Below are positions 17,410 to 18,768 of a stretch of 18,768 nt of DNA, piece after piece. The stretch comes from DASRTE01 sp035316885 (lineage in GTDB: Bacteria > Actinomycetota > Actinomycetes > Jiangellales > Jiangellaceae), in contig DATHII010000256.1 of the NCBI GenBank assembly GCA_035316885.1, forward strand, positions 1-18,768, written 5' to 3'. Made by a program: the position numbers and the translations under genes. Under the pieces are notes generated by a model that was not told where the DNA came from, did no database searches, and saw only the letters and a list, made by a program, of their open reading frames with translations. Each line of letters starts with the position of its first letter. Positions within the stretch are counted from its first letter, which is position 1.

Positions 17410-17783
17410 CAGCTCTTCTCCTTCTTCGCGCCGTACCGGCTGCGCGCCTGCTTGCGGTTCTTCACGCCCTGGGTGTCGAGCGAGCCTCGCACGATCTTGT
17501 ACCGGACGCCGGGGAGGTCCTTCACGCGGCCGCCACGGACGAGCACCATCGAGTGCTCCTGCAGGTTGTGTCCGACGCCGGGGATGTAGGCAGTGACCTC
17601 GATCTGGCTGGTCAGCCTGACACGGGCCACCTTGCGCAGCGCTGAGTTCGGCTTCTTCGGAGTGGTCGTGTAGACGCGCGTGCACACCCCGCGGCGCTGC
17701 GGGCTGCCCTTCAGAGCAGGGGTCTTGTTCTTGGCGACCTTGTCCTGGCGGCCCTTGCGGACCAGCTGCTGGATCGTGGGCAC
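17409..17783 (-). CDS. rpsL: 30S ribosomal protein S12
   Basis: Decoding-centre protein that controls translational accuracy. The 124-aa product is full length. The streptomycin-related lysines are wild type: K43 in TTPKKPNSALRK and K88 in GGRVKDLPGVRY, with D89 the residue modified by methylthiolation in some bacteria. The start is GTG at 17783 (MPTIQQLVRKGR) with GGAG 5 nt upstream. It heads the str block after a 336-bp region with a promoter and structured leader. Confidence 0.98.
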   Translation of the reverse strand: MPTIQQLVRKGRQDKVAKNKTPALKGSPQRRGVCTRVYTTTPKKPNSALRKVARVRLTSQIEVTAYIPGVGHNLQEHSMVLVRGGRVKDLPGVRYKIVRGSLDTQGVKNRKQARSRYGAKKEKS

Positions 17784-17861
17784 TGCGTCTCCGTTGCTCG
17801 CGTTCGCGGCGGTTGTGGGGTCGGCCGGAAGTCAGGGCGCCGGAGGCCGTGCGGCTGAGCG

Positions 17862-17900
17862 CGTCGGCTGCGCCGACGACCCCCGCGGTCGGGCGTGTCG
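17862..17900 (-). promoter_or_regulatory. str-leader copy of the shared 24-nt element plus adjacent hairpin
   Basis: Bases 17877-17900 are identical to 13230-13253 in the S10 leader and include the stem cgacc/ggtcg (17877-17881 and 17887-17891 region). The element lies 93 nt before the rpsL start. A second perfect stem, cgtcggc/gccgacg (17862-17868 and 17872-17878, 3-nt loop), shares bases 17877-17878 with the first, so the two hairpins partly compete. Visible in sequence; function inferred. Confidence 0.6.
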
Positions 17901-18010
17901 GCCCGGCCAGCCCGGCGCCGCCGGCAAACCGGTCGGCGTGGTCGGTGGAACTCCGGCGAGCACACGCGGGCGCACCGGACGGCCCGGAGAACGTCCAGGC
18001 ACGAGGAGTG

Positions 18011-18040
18011 AGATTACCCGGTGCGGGCGTCGCAGGTCAA
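18011..18040 (-). promoter_or_regulatory. Candidate promoter of the str operon
   Basis: On the minus strand TTGACC (18035-18040) is followed after 18 bp by TAATCT (18011-18016), which fits the actinobacterial TANNNT -10. The predicted start near 18004 gives a leader of about 220 nt before rpsL. This is the best promoter-like match I see in the window. Confidence 0.65.
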
Positions 18041-18078
18041 AGCAGGCCCCCCACCCCTGTGGACGGGCGACGGCGTCG

Positions 18079-18109
18079 ATGTTACCCGAGCAATGTCGCC
18101 TCGTGCCAC
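18079..18109 (-). promoter_or_regulatory. Possible second upstream promoter for rpsL
   Basis: On the minus strand GTGGCA (18104-18109) and TAACAT (18079-18084) are separated by 19 bp, just after the hypothetical gene ending at 18120. The -10 fits TANNNT but the -35 is poor. I see no strong terminator between that gene and rpsL. Confidence 0.3.
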
Positions 18110-18119
18110 TTCGTAGGGA

Positions 18120-18509
18120 CTACGACGCCAAGATCAGCAGGCGGTCGACGGTGGTCCTCAGCAGTGGAGTCCCCGTCTCGTGCAGGTGGCGCAACGCGCC
18201 CGTCACCGCCGTGAGTAGCTTGTCCTCGTCCGCCTGCACATCTGAGGGGCACCCGTTCGGGCACGCGAACACGTACCGGGTACCTTCGGGCAGGCCCGCT
18301 GCGTCTCTGGGCACCCATCTGTACCATCGACCGTCACTGGCCGGCAGCCACGACCCGGGCGACTGACTCTTGACGACTCCCGGCGCAGGCACCCACATCG
18401 CCAGCCGTTGCTCATCGAAGGGCACAGCCAGGTCGACCGTCCAGCGAATCCACCAGTGCCCGCAACGGCTGCAGACCAGCTCCAGCGTCGCAGTCTCCCC
18501 GGGGGTCAC
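18120..18509 (-). CDS. Hypothetical protein with two cysteine pairs
   Basis: I do not recognise this 129-aa protein. Two cysteine pairs are spaced as in a small zinc site: C13/C16 (CSRC) and C83/C87 (CPNGC). They flank a tryptophan-rich segment (W19, W20, W23, W39, W54, W62, W65). A helical C-terminus (DEDKLLTAVTGALRHLHETG) follows. No signal peptide or membrane helix is seen. I chose GTG at 18509 because it overlaps the stop of the upstream small ORF as GTGA. The open frame further upstream is R/G/P-rich, like an out-of-frame shadow. Metal binding is inference. It is co-directional with and just upstream of the str promoter. Confidence 0.65.
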   Translation of the reverse strand: MTPGETATLELVCSRCGHWWIRWTVDLAVPFDEQRLAMWVPAPGVVKSQSPGSWLPASDGRWYRWVPRDAAGLPEGTRYVFACPNGCPSDVQADEDKLLTAVTGALRHLHETGTPLLRTTVDRLLILAS

Positions 18510-18661
18510 TGCGTCCGCCAGGTGATGTCGATGATCTCCGGGTCGAACGCGCGGGCGCCCGGTCCCGGCGCCGGCCGTCGCATCGTCATGAGCGCGACCA
18601 CAGCGGGTTCGCGGTCCCCCTTCATGTCCTTCCACACGCGGCCCGGGTCGCCAGCGTTCAC
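18506..18661 (-). CDS. Small hypothetical ORF, 51 aa
   Basis: A short minus-strand frame starts with GTG at 18661, with GGAGG 4 nt upstream, and ends in TGA at 18506-18508. That TGA overlaps the GTG start of the next gene by 4 nt. The product begins MNAGDPGRVWKDMKGDRE and ends FDPEIIDITWRTQ, with a P/G/A/R-rich middle. I recognise no family. The Shine-Dalgarno, the GTGA coupling and the protein-like composition support a real gene. It could instead be the out-of-phase part of a frameshifted larger gene. Confidence 0.5.
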   Translation of the reverse strand: MNAGDPGRVWKDMKGDREPAVVALMTMRRPAPGPGARAFDPEIIDITWRTQ

Positions 18662-18699
18662 GAGGCCTCCAAGAACCCGGCACGGCCGGCATGGGGAGT

Positions 18700-18768
18700 T
18701 CAGGCTCCGCGTAGCAGATCGAGGGCGTCCTCGACGGAGGCGGCCGGGTCGGTGACTGGGAAGAGGAC
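18700..18768 (-). CDS. 3' end of an unidentified gene (partial)
   Basis: From the right edge a minus-strand frame reads VLFPVTDPAASVEDALDLLRGA and stops at TGA 18700-18702. Codon third positions are mostly G or C and the sequence reads like a helical C-terminus. Only 22 residues are visible, too few to name. It lies 38 bp upstream of the 51-aa ORF and may be in the same transcription unit. Confidence 0.5.
   Translation of the reverse strand, partial: VLFPVTDPAASVEDALDLLRGA

Noticed and set aside
18510..18692. N-terminal extension of the 129-aa hypothetical protein to 190 aa
   Set aside because: The added part is R/G/P/H-rich like a shadow and overlaps the 51-aa ORF, whose own start has a Shine-Dalgarno.

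Overview
The window is the fused str, S10 and spc ribosomal-protein super-cluster of a high-GC Gram-positive bacterium (Actinomycetota). Support for this comes from the strong G/C preference at third codon positions, S14 of the short zinc-ribbon type, an adenylate kinase without the long LID insert, lysine/alanine-rich low-complexity tails on several proteins, and a fragment of the DUF222/HNH (13E12-like) family typical of actinobacteria. I cannot name the genus.

All 28 recognised complete genes are on the minus strand and read from right to left. The str block is rpsL, rpsG, fusA, tuf (17783 to 13509). The S10 block is rpsJ, rplC, rplD, rplW, rplB, rpsS, rplV, rpsC, rplP, rpmC, rpsQ (13144 to 7557). 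The spc block is rplN, rplX, rplE, rpsN, rpsH, rplF, rplR, rpsE, rpmD, rplO, secY, adk, map (7498 to 401). Together they encode ribosomal proteins of both subunits, two elongation factors, the SecY translocon channel, adenylate kinase and methionine aminopeptidase, so translation, nascent-chain processing and export are co-expressed. Most junctions are tight (1-4 nt overlaps or gaps under 40 nt), which suggests translational coupling. Seven genes start with GTG (rpsL, tuf, rplW, rpsC, rpsN, secY, adk).

Larger non-coding gaps lie before rpsL (336 bp), before rpsJ (364 bp), before secY (110 bp), between fusA and tuf (83 bp) and between rpsN and rpsH (79 bp). The first two each hold a promoter-like sequence and share an identical 24-nt hairpin-forming element at nearly the same distance from the start codon (93 and 85 nt), which looks like a common leader element for the two operons. 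The tuf gene is followed by a GC-rich terminator-like hairpin. The rplO-secY gap holds three successive hairpins, and the last can be replaced by an alternative helix that reaches the secY start codon.

At the right edge, upstream of rpsL, where rpoB-rpoC is often found, there are instead a partial minus-strand gene end, a 51-codon small ORF and a 129-aa hypothetical protein with two cysteine pairs. At the left edge, map is not followed by infA/rpmJ/rpsM/rpsK/rpsD/rpoA/rplQ within the window. A convergent plus-strand DUF222/HNH-like C-terminal fragment lies there instead.

The core is conserved housekeeping sequence. The points most worth a second look are the shared leader element, the possible secY leader switch, the 90-aa histone-like tail on L4, an insertion in methionine aminopeptidase, and the small genes upstream of rpsL.
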